Below are positions 51,494-60,598 of a stretch of DNA of 64,000 nt, one piece after another. The translations under genes were made by a program, and so were the position numbers. Numbering within the stretch: position 1 is the stretch's first letter; every line of letters begins with the position of its first letter. The stretch comes from Moraxellaceae bacterium (GTDB lineage: Bacteria > Pseudomonadota > Gammaproteobacteria > Pseudomonadales > Moraxellaceae), in contig DPJB01000025.1 in assembly GCA_003543245.1 (NCBI GenBank), forward strand, positions 209,382 to 273,381, given 5' to 3'. Below the pieces are notes generated by a model, which saw only the letters and a list, made by a program, of their open reading frames with translations, was not told where the DNA came from and did not search any database.

Positions 51494-52969
51494 ATGAATG
51501 GAATCAAACACATCATTGTTCTCATGCTGGAGAACCGTTCGTTCGATCACATGCTGGGACTGCTCGATCATCCCTGTAAGAGTCAGGACCCAACCGCGTT
51601 TCTGCAGGGCAATGAATCCAATCCGTCAAACACCGCAGGCAACGTTAAAATGCAGGCGCGCCCCGGCGACTACGGCGTCAATGCAAAGCCGGGCCATGAT
51701 CATTCGGATGTCATGGAGCAGATGACCCATGGCGGGAAGATGCAGGGCTTTGCCATGGCGCACGAAGGCAAGGGTGGTGATCCTTGCGAGGTCATGCGGG
51801 CACTCACGCCGAATGAAGTCCCCGTGCTTAGCCAGCTGGCCCGTCAGTACCATCTTTGCACGCGCTGGTTTTGCTCTGTGCCTGGTGCCACCTGGCCCAA
51901 CCGGTTTTTTGCCATGGCCGGCAGCTCGGCCGGGCATGTCGATAACGAATACCTGCAGGTGCCGGTAGATGTGCCTGCGGTTTTCAGGGCGCTGGACGCG
52001 AAGAAAGATGCAAGCTGGCGCATCTATCATGACGGCCCTTGTCTGGCCATGTTGATGCGTGGAATGACCGACGCGCATCTCCGCCCGCATTATTCCCGCA
52101 CCAGGCAACTGCTAAATGATATCCGTAACACAGCTGCTTCGGATTTTCCCGCATTCAGTTGGGTAGAGCCGGATCATTTCGGGCGGGATTCGTCATCGCA
52201 GCATCCAGGCTTCATGGACAGACAGTGTGATAACTGGTCTTTTGCCGAAGGCGAAAAACTTATTGCTGACATTTATGACGCGCTAAAGGAAAACAAAACG
52301 CTTTTTGATGAAACCCTGTTCATTGTTACCTACGACGAGCATGGTGGCTTTTATGATCATGTATACCCGGAGCACAATGTTAGTTCGCCCAATGATCTTG
52401 TTGCTGAAAACGGCTTTGATTTTTGCATGACCGGACCACGTGTGCCCGCCGTTCTGATCAATCCACGCATGCGTGTGGGTACGCTGGATACCCATCATTA
52501 CGACCATGCGTGTCTCGTCAAAATGCTTGTGTCACATTTTGGTCTGGATGCATCGTTCTTCAACAGCAAGCGCGTGAACGAAGCCGAAAACCCCATGCAG
52601 CATCTTGAGCTTCAAGACATGCAGCCCGGCGACCCACGTAACATCATTACGCTCACACGGCTACCCGTGTTCCCAAAGCCAGGCAACATTGCGCTGATGG
52701 TTGAAAAAGCCAAGGACGGTTTGCTGCTGAGCCTGTTGAAAGGCGTCGTCATGATGCTGGAGCACTACAAGGATGCAAGAGACGGGATGGGAATCATGAA
52801 ACTGGCGGGTGACAACGAAGTTGATGGCCTGATGGAGGATCTCAACTTTTACATTGACGATGCGCAGGGCATGAAGCTGATGACAGACATGGACCGCCCA
52901 CAGCGCACGGCAGTGGATGCCGCTCACCGTGCAACAGAGATACTACTGGGCGAGGCAGGACAGCTGTAG
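51494..52969 (+). CDS. Phosphoesterase/phospholipase C family protein
   Basis: This 491-residue protein has the phosphoesterase family pattern: IIVLMLENRSFDHMLG (7-22), the active-site stretch SVPGATWPNRFF (128-139), VEPDHFGRD (224-232) and TYDEHGGFYDHV (279-290), whose acidic and His residues bind metal. The family includes bacterial phospholipases C and acid phosphatases. No signal peptide is visible, so export would need another route or the enzyme is cytosolic. The ATG at 51494 has GGAAAAGAG upstream. It could release phosphate or diacylglycerol from phospholipids, in keeping with the lipid block around it. Confidence 0.85.
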   Translation: MNGIKHIIVLMLENRSFDHMLGLLDHPCKSQDPTAFLQGNESNPSNTAGNVKMQARPGDYGVNAKPGHDHSDVMEQMTHGGKMQGFAMAHEGKGGDPCEVMRALTPNEVPVLSQLARQYHLCTRWFCSVPGATWPNRFFAMAGSSAGHVDNEYLQVPVDVPAVFRALDAKKDASWRIYHDGPCLAMLMRGMTDAHLRPHYSRTRQLLNDIRNTAASDFPAFSWVEPDHFGRDSSSQHPGFMDRQCDNWSFAEGEKLIADIYDALKENKTLFDETLFIVTYDEHGGFYDHVYPEHNVSSPNDLVAENGFDFCMTGPRVPAVLINPRMRVGTLDTHHYDHACLVKMLVSHFGLDASFFNSKRVNEAENPMQHLELQDMQPGDPRNIITLTRLPVFPKPGNIALMVEKAKDGLLLSLLKGVVMMLEHYKDARDGMGIMKLAGDNEVDGLMEDLNFYIDDAQGMKLMTDMDRPQRTAVDAAHRATEILLGEAGQL

Positions 52970-53358
52970 CCGACGGGAGCCCCGAGCGGCAGGTTGGCAG
53001 CAGTGATCATTGCCGTATTGCGAGGCTCTGGACATGATCGCCCGCGCTGGCGCCGCCGATAGCGAATTTGCTGCCCCGGTGATGCGTTCACTGGGCGCTG
53101 GAGCTCAAACGGTAAAATACTTGCCCAGGCCGTTTTGCAGTGTCCCGCCGGCAATGCCATTCATACAAACAGACGGCATCCAGATCCGCTGCGCGAGCCC
53201 CCCGATTGCGGGGGATTCCTGCCGGTACCCGCCTGCGACATAATCCGGATCAATCCGATCCGCGCCTGCATTTTCACTGGTTCTTGATTATCTGCGGTTG
53301 TCTGGCCTTGCTGTAGCCTTGCCCCATCGGGTGTAGCTGCTTTTTGAAGGATGCTTTC
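52970..53358. other. 389-base gene-free stretch
   Basis: No coding region is convincing. A CCCCCG/CGGGGG hairpin at 53199-53214 lacks a T-run. The promoter of the tandem secreted-protein genes must lie near 53290-53350. Confidence 0.4.
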
Positions 53359-54684
53359 ATGTCACTCGCTTTCCGCTTGTTCCGTGTCACCCTGCTTCTT
53401 CCCCTGCTGGCGCAGGCCGGTGTAATGGATACCTACGAGCGCGAAACGCAGAAGCGTCGCGAGGACGGCTACCGCGCCGACGCGCCCAACAACCCTGGCA
53501 GTACGCCGCAGGTGCCGCAGGGATTTATTGATGAAATGCGGCGTCGCACCGAGCCGCAGGGCGGACAGGACATTTCCCCCGCCACGCGCGCCTTCATGGC
53601 CGAGCAGGAGGAGAAGAAGCGGCGCGAGGCCGAGATGCAGGTGCAGCACGAGCGCATGGAAGCGGCAAAGCGTGCCCGCGTGCAGATGGATTACGAGACC
53701 CGTCTGGCGCGCATGCGGCAGGTCCTCGCGGACGATGCTGCGAGCGCGACGCCGCGGCAGCCTGCGGTGTACGACCGCGCGATGGAGGTCGCCTGGCCCG
53801 ACGTCAGCGTCATGCTGCAGGTGGCGCGACTGGCGCAGCAGACGCATCCGGAGCTGTGGCGGCTGCGGCTCGGCTTTTTGATGTCGGCGGGCTGCGACCC
53901 GGAGGCGCTGGCGACCCGCGAGCAGTATGTTTACCTGAGCCGGCAGCCAGCGGAGGCCTTCTGCAAGACGACCCGCTACGAGCGCGGCTACGAGATCCTG
54001 CGGCCGCTGCTCAAGAGCGGCAGCGTGATGGAGAGGGCCCTGGTTTGCGGCCTGCTCTATAACTGGCAGGGCCGGCATGTGGTGGATTTCTGGTACCCGC
54101 TGGATGTGCCCATGCTGGCCGGCGACGAGGCTACCATCGCTGCCGAGATAAAGGCTTGCGTGGCCACGCTGCCCGCCGGCCACGCCTTCACGACGAGCCT
54201 GTTCGAGCCGCTCTTCCTGCTCGGCGAGCGCGATCGCCGCGATGTCAGCGACCCGCTGTGGCTGCCCTTGGTCACGCCGTCCACCTGGGCGGGGGTGGAC
54301 CCTGCGGATGGCGCCGCGATCCGCACCGTGTTCGAGCGCGTGGCGGCGGACAACGAGGCCTTGCAGCCGAAGCCGTTCGTGACGTCGACGCCGCCGGTGC
54401 AGGCGCCTGATCCCCTGCTGGGCAGCACGCCGGACCAAGTGCGCAAGGCGCTGGGACGACCCAGCAAAAAAGTGCAGCGCGGGCGCCAGCACATGCCGTC
54501 ATTCCCGGAGCGCAACGCCTGCCTGGAGTGGCATGACCGCGGTCCGCTGGAGGCCTGGGCATGGGGCAAGAAGGACAAGCAGTACTTTGCGTACCAAGTG
54601 AAGTGGGTGGTGTTCAATCGCGAGGGCAAGACGTGCGCCACCTACAATCAGCAAGTCTATGCGCCGACCTGGAAGGAGCTCTGA
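53359..54684 (+). CDS. Secreted uncharacterised protein, tandem copy 1
   Basis: From the ATG at 53359 (GAAGGA at 53346-53351) this gives 441 residues. A signal peptide (about 1-20, ending LAQAG) is followed by a charged, Arg/Glu-rich region with predicted helix (about 60-120) and a helical repeat-like body with many short motifs (CGLLYNWQGRHVVDFWYP near 235-252). The C-terminal part, ALGRPSKKVQRGR followed by WAWGKKDK and WVVFNREGKTCATYNQQ, resembles a small DUF2845- or SmpA-like fold in layout. No family is recognised. It has a paralog directly downstream. The gene is visibly GC-richer than its neighbours. Confidence 0.72.
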   Translation: MSLAFRLFRVTLLLPLLAQAGVMDTYERETQKRREDGYRADAPNNPGSTPQVPQGFIDEMRRRTEPQGGQDISPATRAFMAEQEEKKRREAEMQVQHERMEAAKRARVQMDYETRLARMRQVLADDAASATPRQPAVYDRAMEVAWPDVSVMLQVARLAQQTHPELWRLRLGFLMSAGCDPEALATREQYVYLSRQPAEAFCKTTRYERGYEILRPLLKSGSVMERALVCGLLYNWQGRHVVDFWYPLDVPMLAGDEATIAAEIKACVATLPAGHAFTTSLFEPLFLLGERDRRDVSDPLWLPLVTPSTWAGVDPADGAAIRTVFERVAADNEALQPKPFVTSTPPVQAPDPLLGSTPDQVRKALGRPSKKVQRGRQHMPSFPERNACLEWHDRGPLEAWAWGKKDKQYFAYQVKWVVFNREGKTCATYNQQVYAPTWKEL

Positions 54685-54764
54685 GGCGGCGGCTCCGTCG
54701 CCCGCGTCCGGAGTGCCGGCAGCTTTTGATTGCTTCGTTGAATTTCTACTTGCAGGTGTCCTTC

Positions 54765-56105
54765 ATGTCGCGCATCACCCGTCTGCTTCCCCTCGCGCTC
54801 TGTCTTCCCCTGCTGGCCCAGGCCGGCGTCCTCGACACCTACGAGCGCGAAACGCAGAAGCGTCGCGAGGATGGCTACCGCGCCGACGCGCCCAACAACC
54901 CTGGCAGTACGCCGCAAGTGACGCAGGGTTTCATCGACGAGATGCGGCGTCGCACCGAGCCTCAGGGCGGACAGGATATTTCGCCCGCCACGCGCGCCTT
55001 CATGGCCGAGCAGGAGGAGAAGAAGCGCCGAGAGGCCGAGTACGAGAAGGAGCGCGAGCGCAAGGAGGCGCAGAGGCGCGCGCAAGTGCAGATGGATCAG
55101 GAGGCCCGCCTCGTGCGCGTCGGGCGCGTGCTCCTTGATGGCCGTTCGGGTAATTCACCGCTCGCGCCCGCCGTGTACGACCGCGCCATGGAAGTCGCCT
55201 GGCCAGATCCCAGCGTGATGCTGCGGGTGGCGCGCCTCGCGCACGCGACGTATCCCGAGCCGTGGCGGCTGCGGCTCGGCTTCCTGCTCAGCGCGGGCTG
55301 CGATCAGGAGGCGCAGGACTCGCGCGAGCAGTACCCGGACACGGTGCACGGGCATCCCGGGCCGGAGCAGTATTGCAACAACACCCGCTACCTGCGCGGC
55401 TACGACGTGCTGAAGCCCCTGCTGAAGATGGGAACGGTGCTGGAGCGGACGCTGGTCTGCGGCCTGCTCTACAACTGGGAAGGCCAGCATGTGGTGGACT
55501 TCTGGTACAACACGGACAAGCCTCGCCTGGCCGGCAAGGAGGCCGAGATCACGCCTGAGATCCAGGCCTGCGTGGCAACCTTGCCCGCCGGCAATGCCTT
55601 TACAGCTGGCCTGTTCGAGCCGTTGTTCCTGCTGGGCGAGCGCGATAGCCGTGACATCAGCCAGACGTCCTGGTGGCCCTTGTTCACGCCGTCCACCTGG
55701 GAGGGCGTCGACCTCGCGGATGCTGCCGCGATTCGTGCCGTGGTCGAGCGCGCGGCGGCAGAAAGCCTGGGACTGGAGCCGAAGCGGTATGGCTGGGTCG
55801 CCCCGCCTCCGCAGCCACCCATGACGCTGCTGGGCGCTACGCCCGAGCAGGTGCGCAAGGCCCTGGGCCGGCCGGACAAGAAAGTGCAGCGCCGGCGCGC
55901 GCACATGCCTTTTTTTCGCGAGCGCAGTGTCTGCCTGACTTGGCAGGACCGCGGCCCACTGGAAGCCTGGGCCTGGGGCGAGAAGGTGAAGAGCGCCGGG
56001 GGCGATCGCTCCTACGCGGTGCAATGGGTGGTGTTCAACCGCGAAGGCAAGGCCTGCACGACCTACAACCAGACCCTGGAGCCGCGCGACTGGAAGGCGC
56101 TCTGA
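54765..56105 (+). CDS. Secreted uncharacterised protein, tandem copy 2
   Basis: This 446-residue protein (ATG 54765, AGGTG upstream) is a paralog of the preceding gene, with the same layout: signal peptide, charged helical region, repeat-like body and C-terminal domain. Across about 205 bases after the signal peptide (54834-55040 versus 53428-53634) the two genes are nearly identical at the DNA level, including silent positions, while the rest differs by many amino acids and insertions. This points to gene conversion. The copy differs in one loop, QYPDTVHGHPGPEQYCNN. Function unknown. Confidence 0.72.
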   Translation: MSRITRLLPLALCLPLLAQAGVLDTYERETQKRREDGYRADAPNNPGSTPQVTQGFIDEMRRRTEPQGGQDISPATRAFMAEQEEKKRREAEYEKERERKEAQRRAQVQMDQEARLVRVGRVLLDGRSGNSPLAPAVYDRAMEVAWPDPSVMLRVARLAHATYPEPWRLRLGFLLSAGCDQEAQDSREQYPDTVHGHPGPEQYCNNTRYLRGYDVLKPLLKMGTVLERTLVCGLLYNWEGQHVVDFWYNTDKPRLAGKEAEITPEIQACVATLPAGNAFTAGLFEPLFLLGERDSRDISQTSWWPLFTPSTWEGVDLADAAAIRAVVERAAAESLGLEPKRYGWVAPPPQPPMTLLGATPEQVRKALGRPDKKVQRRRAHMPFFRERSVCLTWQDRGPLEAWAWGEKVKSAGGDRSYAVQWVVFNREGKACTTYNQTLEPRDWKAL

Positions 56106-56223
56106 AGCGTACAGGATCCACCCGCCGGTGCGCTCTCTTTATGGTTATTGGCACAACTAAAAATGAAAACAGCTGAACAACATCGTTCCTGAGCACCTGT
56201 CTGGTGCGGGTGTTGGCAAAAAT

Positions 56224-56274
56224 ATTGCCGTCGTAGCAGCCCTCAGCAGGCACAACGTAATCGTCCATTCCTTG
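56224..56274 (-). pseudogene. Fragment of a lipoprotein gene, 1-base frameshift
   Basis: On the minus strand this reads KEWTIT, then after a 1-base loss VVPAEGCYDGNI, matching the end of the lipoprotein at 60599-61732 (QEWTITVVPVEACDNGNVYV). By eye, about 43 of 52 aligned bases match 60629-60680. The surrounding 298 bases (56106-56403) hold no other feature I can support. It is a remnant of a third family member. Confidence 0.6.
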
Positions 56275-56403
56275 CACCAGCAACGGGGTGTAGCGGATGC
56301 CGACCTCCAGCGAATTGCGCCGCAACCTCCCGCATTGTTCGAGTTGCCGCCGGGCTACCGGCACCGGCCCTGAGGGCGGTACCGCGGGTGCCCGCCAACA
56401 GGT

Positions 56404-56868
56404 CTAGCGCGCCAACAGGCTCTCCACCGCCTTCAGGCTGTCTGGCGCATTCGCCAGCTCTTTCACCGCAAAGGCCTCAAGGGCTTTTTCGTGCGCATAG
56501 ACGTAGGAAAAGAATTCCCGTTCAGCGTCGCCGCTGTTCTGCTTCAGGCGCAGGAATTTTTCCTGGAAGGGACCCGTGGCATTACGTACCAGCCGCATCG
56601 CGAGCTTCCACGGCATGAGGCCCAATGCCATGCCCTCGGCGTAGCCCTTCAGTTCCCAGCCCTTTGGCTCGATAACGGCCTGGCCGGTTCTGGCCATATG
56701 CGCCAGGTAGCGTGCCAGCGTCTCTTCTTCCAGTGCCTGCAGTTTTAGCCACTTCGCTTTTTGCTCTGCATTCCGCGTGAGTCGCGCTGCCGTGGCAAAT
56801 ACCGCCTTGCCGTAGACTTCCGACTCGTGAATGCGCTGCAGGTCTTTCTTGTACTGGGGGTAGTTCAT
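56404..56868 (-). CDS. Ferritin-like helical protein, uncharacterised
   Basis: This 154-residue protein is almost all helix, with Glu and His residues in helical spacing: RIHESEVYGKAVF (12-24), LQALEEETLARYLAHM (43-58) and YVYAHEKALEAFAVKELA (123-140). This layout suits a ferritin-like or rubrerythrin-like four-helix bundle, but metal ligands are not proven. It lies 11 bases downstream of an alpha/beta hydrolase gene on the same strand, so they form an operon. Function unknown. Confidence 0.7.
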   Translation of the reverse strand: MNYPQYKKDLQRIHESEVYGKAVFATAARLTRNAEQKAKWLKLQALEEETLARYLAHMARTGQAVIEPKGWELKGYAEGMALGLMPWKLAMRLVRNATGPFQEKFLRLKQNSGDAEREFFSYVYAHEKALEAFAVKELANAPDSLKAVESLLAR

Positions 56869-56879
56869 TTCTATCTCCT

Positions 56880-57797
56880 TCAGGGTGTTGGCGCGCGCTT
56901 GCCCTGATCGCGGGACAAATCGTCGATCGCAGTTTCAAGCGAGCGCGCAAAGGCGTCCGCGGCCTCGATGAACGGCATGTGGCCCACGCCGGGGAATTCC
57001 ACGATCTTCGCCCCGGGCACGGCGTCGGCTATGACCTGCGACTGGCTCGCGGGCACCACCGGGTCGTGGCTGCCGGTAAGGACATGGCAGGGGATGGAAA
57101 TCCGGCCCAGTTCGTGCCGGATTTCAAGACGGGAAATGCCGTTGAACAACTCGAACAGGGCCGCCGGATCCTGAGCCCGGGTGTTCGGTCCGATATTGTC
57201 GAGGAACTGTTGGCTCAGGGGATTGGCGAGATAGGCCTTGCGGTCGTGCGCCAGCATGCTCGCGAACTGGCGCTGCACAAACGGGCTGTTGCGCGCGAAC
57301 AGGAGGTTGGCCACGAACGGGTATTTCGCCCATCTGCCAAGCCCGGCCAGCCACAGGAGGAGTCCCTCGACGCTGCCCCATTTCCCCACATGGAATCCGG
57401 CCACGCTGACAATGCCAATCAGGTTCGGTGCCTGGTGAATCGCGAGGTTCAACGCACAGAACCCGCCCGTGGAATGGCCGACCACGATGAGCGGCCTGTC
57501 CGGCACGAGCGCCTGCAGGGCGCCGCTCATCACGCGGAAGAACCACGGCGCGTCCACTTGCGAGGCGTGGAAGTCCGGTGGGACCGTGGAGGGATGATGC
57601 GCTGGCAGGCTCAGGGCATACCAGGCCCTGCCGTCCCGGAACGACGGCGGCACACAGTCGCGCCAGCAGTTCACCGAGGCCAGTACGCCGTGGATGAACA
57701 CGACGGCCGGCTCATCGGCGCGGGCGAGATGCTCGTTCACCGCCAGGTAGGCCAGACGATGGCCTTCCACTTCGACAAATCCTTCCCTGACTTTCAT
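56880..57797 (-). CDS. Alpha/beta hydrolase
   Basis: This 305-residue protein has an oxyanion HGVLA (36-40), the nucleophile elbow GHSTGG (107-112, Ser109), an acid in GSHDPVVPASQ near 244-254 and the catalytic His in VGHMPF near 272-277. No signal peptide is visible. It is the upstream gene of a two-gene operon with the ferritin-like gene (11-base gap). The cleaved bond and substrate are unknown; the HVGKWG and FNG segments do not point to a known subfamily. Confidence 0.85.
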   Translation of the reverse strand: MKVREGFVEVEGHRLAYLAVNEHLARADEPAVVFIHGVLASVNCWRDCVPPSFRDGRAWYALSLPAHHPSTVPPDFHASQVDAPWFFRVMSGALQALVPDRPLIVVGHSTGGFCALNLAIHQAPNLIGIVSVAGFHVGKWGSVEGLLLWLAGLGRWAKYPFVANLLFARNSPFVQRQFASMLAHDRKAYLANPLSQQFLDNIGPNTRAQDPAALFELFNGISRLEIRHELGRISIPCHVLTGSHDPVVPASQSQVIADAVPGAKIVEFPGVGHMPFIEAADAFARSLETAIDDLSRDQGKRAPTP

Positions 57798-57904
57798 GCC
57801 ATGTCCTCAGGATCACGAAACTGGCAGTTGCCCGCCAGCAAGACCGATTGCCCCCTGCAGGCTATCACCGCACAGTGATGGTGTAACTGCGCAGATTTTG
57901 TGTG

Positions 57905-57934
57905 TTTACGTCTCATGCAAGACGGGTACTGTTG
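57905..57934 (+). repeat. Imperfect 30-base direct repeat, copy 1
   Basis: TTTACGTCTCATGCAAGACG and the next ten bases match 25 of 30 positions with 61866-61895. It lies 126 bases before the nucleotidyltransferase start. Confidence 0.4.
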
Positions 57935-57978
57935 CTCGCCTTGTGACAGCGATTGCCAGGACGAGGCTCTTGCAAAAT

Positions 57979-58005
57979 ATCCCTTATAGGATAGTTTTAA
58001 GGGAT
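57979..58005. promoter_or_regulatory. Inverted repeat before the nucleotidyltransferase gene
   Basis: ATCCCTTA (57979-57986) and TAAGGGAT (57998-58005) form a perfect 8-bp dyad around 11 bases, just upstream of the ribosome-binding site AAGGA (58020-58024). It could be an operator for an autoregulated gene. Confidence 0.5.
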
Positions 58006-58030
58006 ACGAATCGGTAGATAAGGAAATACC

Positions 58031-59071
58031 ATGCCAAGGCCCCTCTACAGGTCAGCCAGCCCGTCCCTCAAAACCCTTTTCGGATCGATCAACGGGATGA
58101 CCAAGGCAGGCCTTCCGGTGTTTGCGGGTAGTCCCGGCTCTGTCAGCCTCCGCAAGAACCAGGCGGGTTCCGAATACTATGTCCGCCGGCATTACGATGG
58201 CTCTGGCAGCCAGAAAGAGACCTATATCGGCCTTGTGGGCGAAGCCGACAGCAACGCAGCGTCGATCAGGGAGCAGATCGAGGAAGTCAAAGCCATCCAG
58301 AAAGAAGTTCGCCTGCTGATGCGGGAGGGCTTCCAGTCTGCGGATGCGCCCAGTTATGCCACGCTGGCCAGTCTTCACCTGCATGGCCTGTTCGCGGCCG
58401 GCGCTACGCTGGTCGGTTCACACGCCTTCGGCATCCTCCTTAATCAGATGGGCGTGCAGGCCGATGCCTACGCCACGGAAGACATTGATGTGGCCCGGTG
58501 CGAAGCGCTGGCCTTCGAGACACTCCCTGGCAAGTCCTTCATCGACATGCTGAGGGACAGCGGCATTCATTTTGTCGAGGTGCCACAACTCGATGTCAGG
58601 CTGCCCTCCACCAGTTTCAAACAGCAAGGCAAGTCCCGTTTTCATGTCGACCTGCTGGTGCCTTCCCCGAATGATGAAATCGGGCATGCGCCTGTGCCAG
58701 AACTGCAGGCCCATGCCACCACCTTGCCCTACCTGGCGTATCTGCTGGGGCAGACACAGTTGTCGACCCTGATCGCCAGTGAAGGCGTATGCCCTGTTCG
58801 CGTGCCCGTTGCAGAGCGTTTTGCCATCCACAAAATGATGGTCTCGCAGTTGCGAACCAACAGGGAGGCAAAGTCTGATAAAGATATTTATCAGGCGGCC
58901 GTCCTTGTTGCTGCATTGGGTGACCTTTATCCAGGCGCGATAGAAACAGCTGTGGGAGACACCCCCGTCTCGGCGCGCAGATATCTGCAGAAAGCACTGC
59001 CTCTGGTGATGGCGCAGCTTGGGGAGCATCCGCGTGCGGCGGAAGAGCTGGAGGCGGCTATCCGGGGGTGA
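58031..59071 (+). CDS. GSU2403-family nucleotidyltransferase fold protein
   Basis: This 346-residue protein has an N-terminal arm (1-100) with a coiled-coil stretch (about 76-98), and a nucleotidyltransferase core with VGSHAFG (128-134) and TEDIDVA (149-155), whose Asp151 and Asp153 would bind metal. Proteins of the GSU2403 group have the minimal nucleotidyltransferase fold and resemble AbiEii-type toxins, but their activity is not established. No antitoxin-like partner is encoded directly next to it. A dyad upstream may allow autoregulation. Confidence 0.8.
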   Translation: MPRPLYRSASPSLKTLFGSINGMTKAGLPVFAGSPGSVSLRKNQAGSEYYVRRHYDGSGSQKETYIGLVGEADSNAASIREQIEEVKAIQKEVRLLMREGFQSADAPSYATLASLHLHGLFAAGATLVGSHAFGILLNQMGVQADAYATEDIDVARCEALAFETLPGKSFIDMLRDSGIHFVEVPQLDVRLPSTSFKQQGKSRFHVDLLVPSPNDEIGHAPVPELQAHATTLPYLAYLLGQTQLSTLIASEGVCPVRVPVAERFAIHKMMVSQLRTNREAKSDKDIYQAAVLVAALGDLYPGAIETAVGDTPVSARRYLQKALPLVMAQLGEHPRAAEELEAAIRG

Positions 59072-59384
59072 ACCGGGGCAATCCCGACAGTGCCCATGAC
59101 GCTGCCCTGTTTTGCGACGAAGACGCAATAAACCAGAAAGTGGTTCAAATAGCCTAATTATTGGGTTTTGGGTTGTCATGCTGGAGCGACAGGCTTTACC
59201 TCTCCCCAAGACGAATACAGTTGCCAGCCCATGCTTGCAGGAGTCTCCAATTGCGTGCGTATTCGTAATTCGCGAATAGCGAATGCGGAGGCGTCATGGA
59301 GCTTAAACCCCAGGGTTTTCTGGTTCTGCTGAAGGTGGTCGCACATTCGGAGCTGTGGCGCATAGCCGAATGCCAGATTTTGTC
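59072..59384. other. 313-base gene-free stretch
   Basis: No coding region is credible. It contains the long dyad at 59258-59287 and otherwise nothing recognisable. Confidence 0.4.
59258..59287. repeat. 30-base near-perfect palindrome
   Basis: Centred between 59272 and 59273, 12 of 15 base pairs are Watson-Crick, two are G-T and one is mismatched. Core: ATTCGCGAAT. No T-run follows, so it may be an operator or an mRNA 3' hairpin for the minus-strand lipoprotein gene. Confidence 0.5.
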
Positions 59385-60476
59385 TCAGCAAAACATCGTG
59401 GTGCCGTAACAGGGATTAGGCACTACCGTGAATGACCACGTATAGGGCGCGACCAGCTGATTGCCCAGGGCATCGGTTACGCCTTCTACGTGCGCGGTAT
59501 ATGTGCCAACAGGTAGTCCATGTTCGAAGCTCAGGCCACCGGCCGAATAAGTGCCGGCAACCGGGTGGCCATCCCCGTCTGTTACGACGAGTGTTGAGGG
59601 TGAGAAGCTGTCAGGGTCCATTTCTTCGTTGAATTCGATTGCAACAAATGTGACGTCGATGACTGTGGCGCTGTTGGCGGGCCACGTTTGTATAATGGTG
59701 GGGGCAGTAGTGTCGGTGCTGACGCCATTCACCTTGTAGCCCGTCAAAACACTCTCGGTACTATCAACAACAGGTGTTGGCTCGGCAGTGCTGGAAAAGG
59801 ACTGCGTTGTACGCTGTTTCACCATGCCGATGCCGGGCACATACCAATGCTCGGAGGAACTGTTGATGTCTGCAATGATGCCTCCAGCAGAGCTTGTAGT
59901 GACAGCATGTGATTGCACGGTGATTTTCAGCGCATTTGTGAAGGTGCCGGCCGGAACGGTCACGGATTCGGCATGACCAACGACCACGTTGCGGCGCCTG
60001 GCGTGGCTCTCTTCAATGTCGTCCGCATCGCTGCCATCAGGAAGGGCCAGGTGCGGATAGTCATACGCCGTGTATGCGTCACCGGATACCAGCGGCAGCC
60101 GTAGAACAGTCCACTTGTTCAGGCTGTCCGGGTAGACGCTCATCGAGCCATCAAAGTGCTGCTCCAGTTGGCTGGACGTCTGCTTGAAGTAAGAAGAGCT
60201 GTAAAGGCTTTGCCACAGGTAATGTGTCGTCTGCCGAAGTACCTGGCGATCCTCAATGCTGACCGGGCCATCCACTTTGACAAGAGTATATCGAGGCTGG
60301 GGGTAGGGATTGTCCGGTTCGGAAAAGGCATAGGTCCAGCGATTGCCGGAAGCCATCTCCAGATAGTCAGGAGACGACGAAGCCTGCTCCTCTGCTCCTG
60401 ATTCGCCGCCCGAGCCTCCGCAGCCGGAAAGTCCTGCAAGCGTGATCAGTACCCATCCCAAACGCCGTGCCAACAT
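59385..60476 (-). CDS. Lipoprotein with C-terminal bacterial Ig-like (Big_5) domain
   Basis: From ATG 60476 this gives 363 residues. A lipoprotein signal (LAGLSGC, Cys19) and a Gly/Ser/Glu linker are followed by a beta-rich N-terminal domain (about 35-245) with MASGNRWTYAF and VPAGTFTNALKITVQ, and a C-terminal Ig-like domain (about 255-355) with APTIIQTWPANSATV, IEFNEEMDPDSFS and TVVPNPC. A paralog lies directly upstream in the same direction. Surface exposure is likely; function unknown. Its N-terminal domain resembles that of the paralog in layout. Confidence 0.75.
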   Translation of the reverse strand: MLARRLGWVLITLAGLSGCGGSGGESGAEEQASSSPDYLEMASGNRWTYAFSEPDNPYPQPRYTLVKVDGPVSIEDRQVLRQTTHYLWQSLYSSSYFKQTSSQLEQHFDGSMSVYPDSLNKWTVLRLPLVSGDAYTAYDYPHLALPDGSDADDIEESHARRRNVVVGHAESVTVPAGTFTNALKITVQSHAVTTSSAGGIIADINSSSEHWYVPGIGMVKQRTTQSFSSTAEPTPVVDSTESVLTGYKVNGVSTDTTAPTIIQTWPANSATVIDVTFVAIEFNEEMDPDSFSPSTLVVTDGDGHPVAGTYSAGGLSFEHGLPVGTYTAHVEGVTDALGNQLVAPYTWSFTVVPNPCYGTTMFC

Positions 60477-60598
60477 TGTCGCCAACCTGTGTCATCCCTG
60501 TGAAAGGATGCAAGCCTAGCATTGGGATGTCGTGGCCTCATAGAGGATGAGGTAATGCCGGGCTGTGCAATGGTGCAGCGGCGGATGGATAAGCGTAC

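Noticed and set aside
53199..53214. CCCCCG/CGGGGG hairpin as a terminator
   Set aside because: No T-run on either strand and no gene end within 200 bases.
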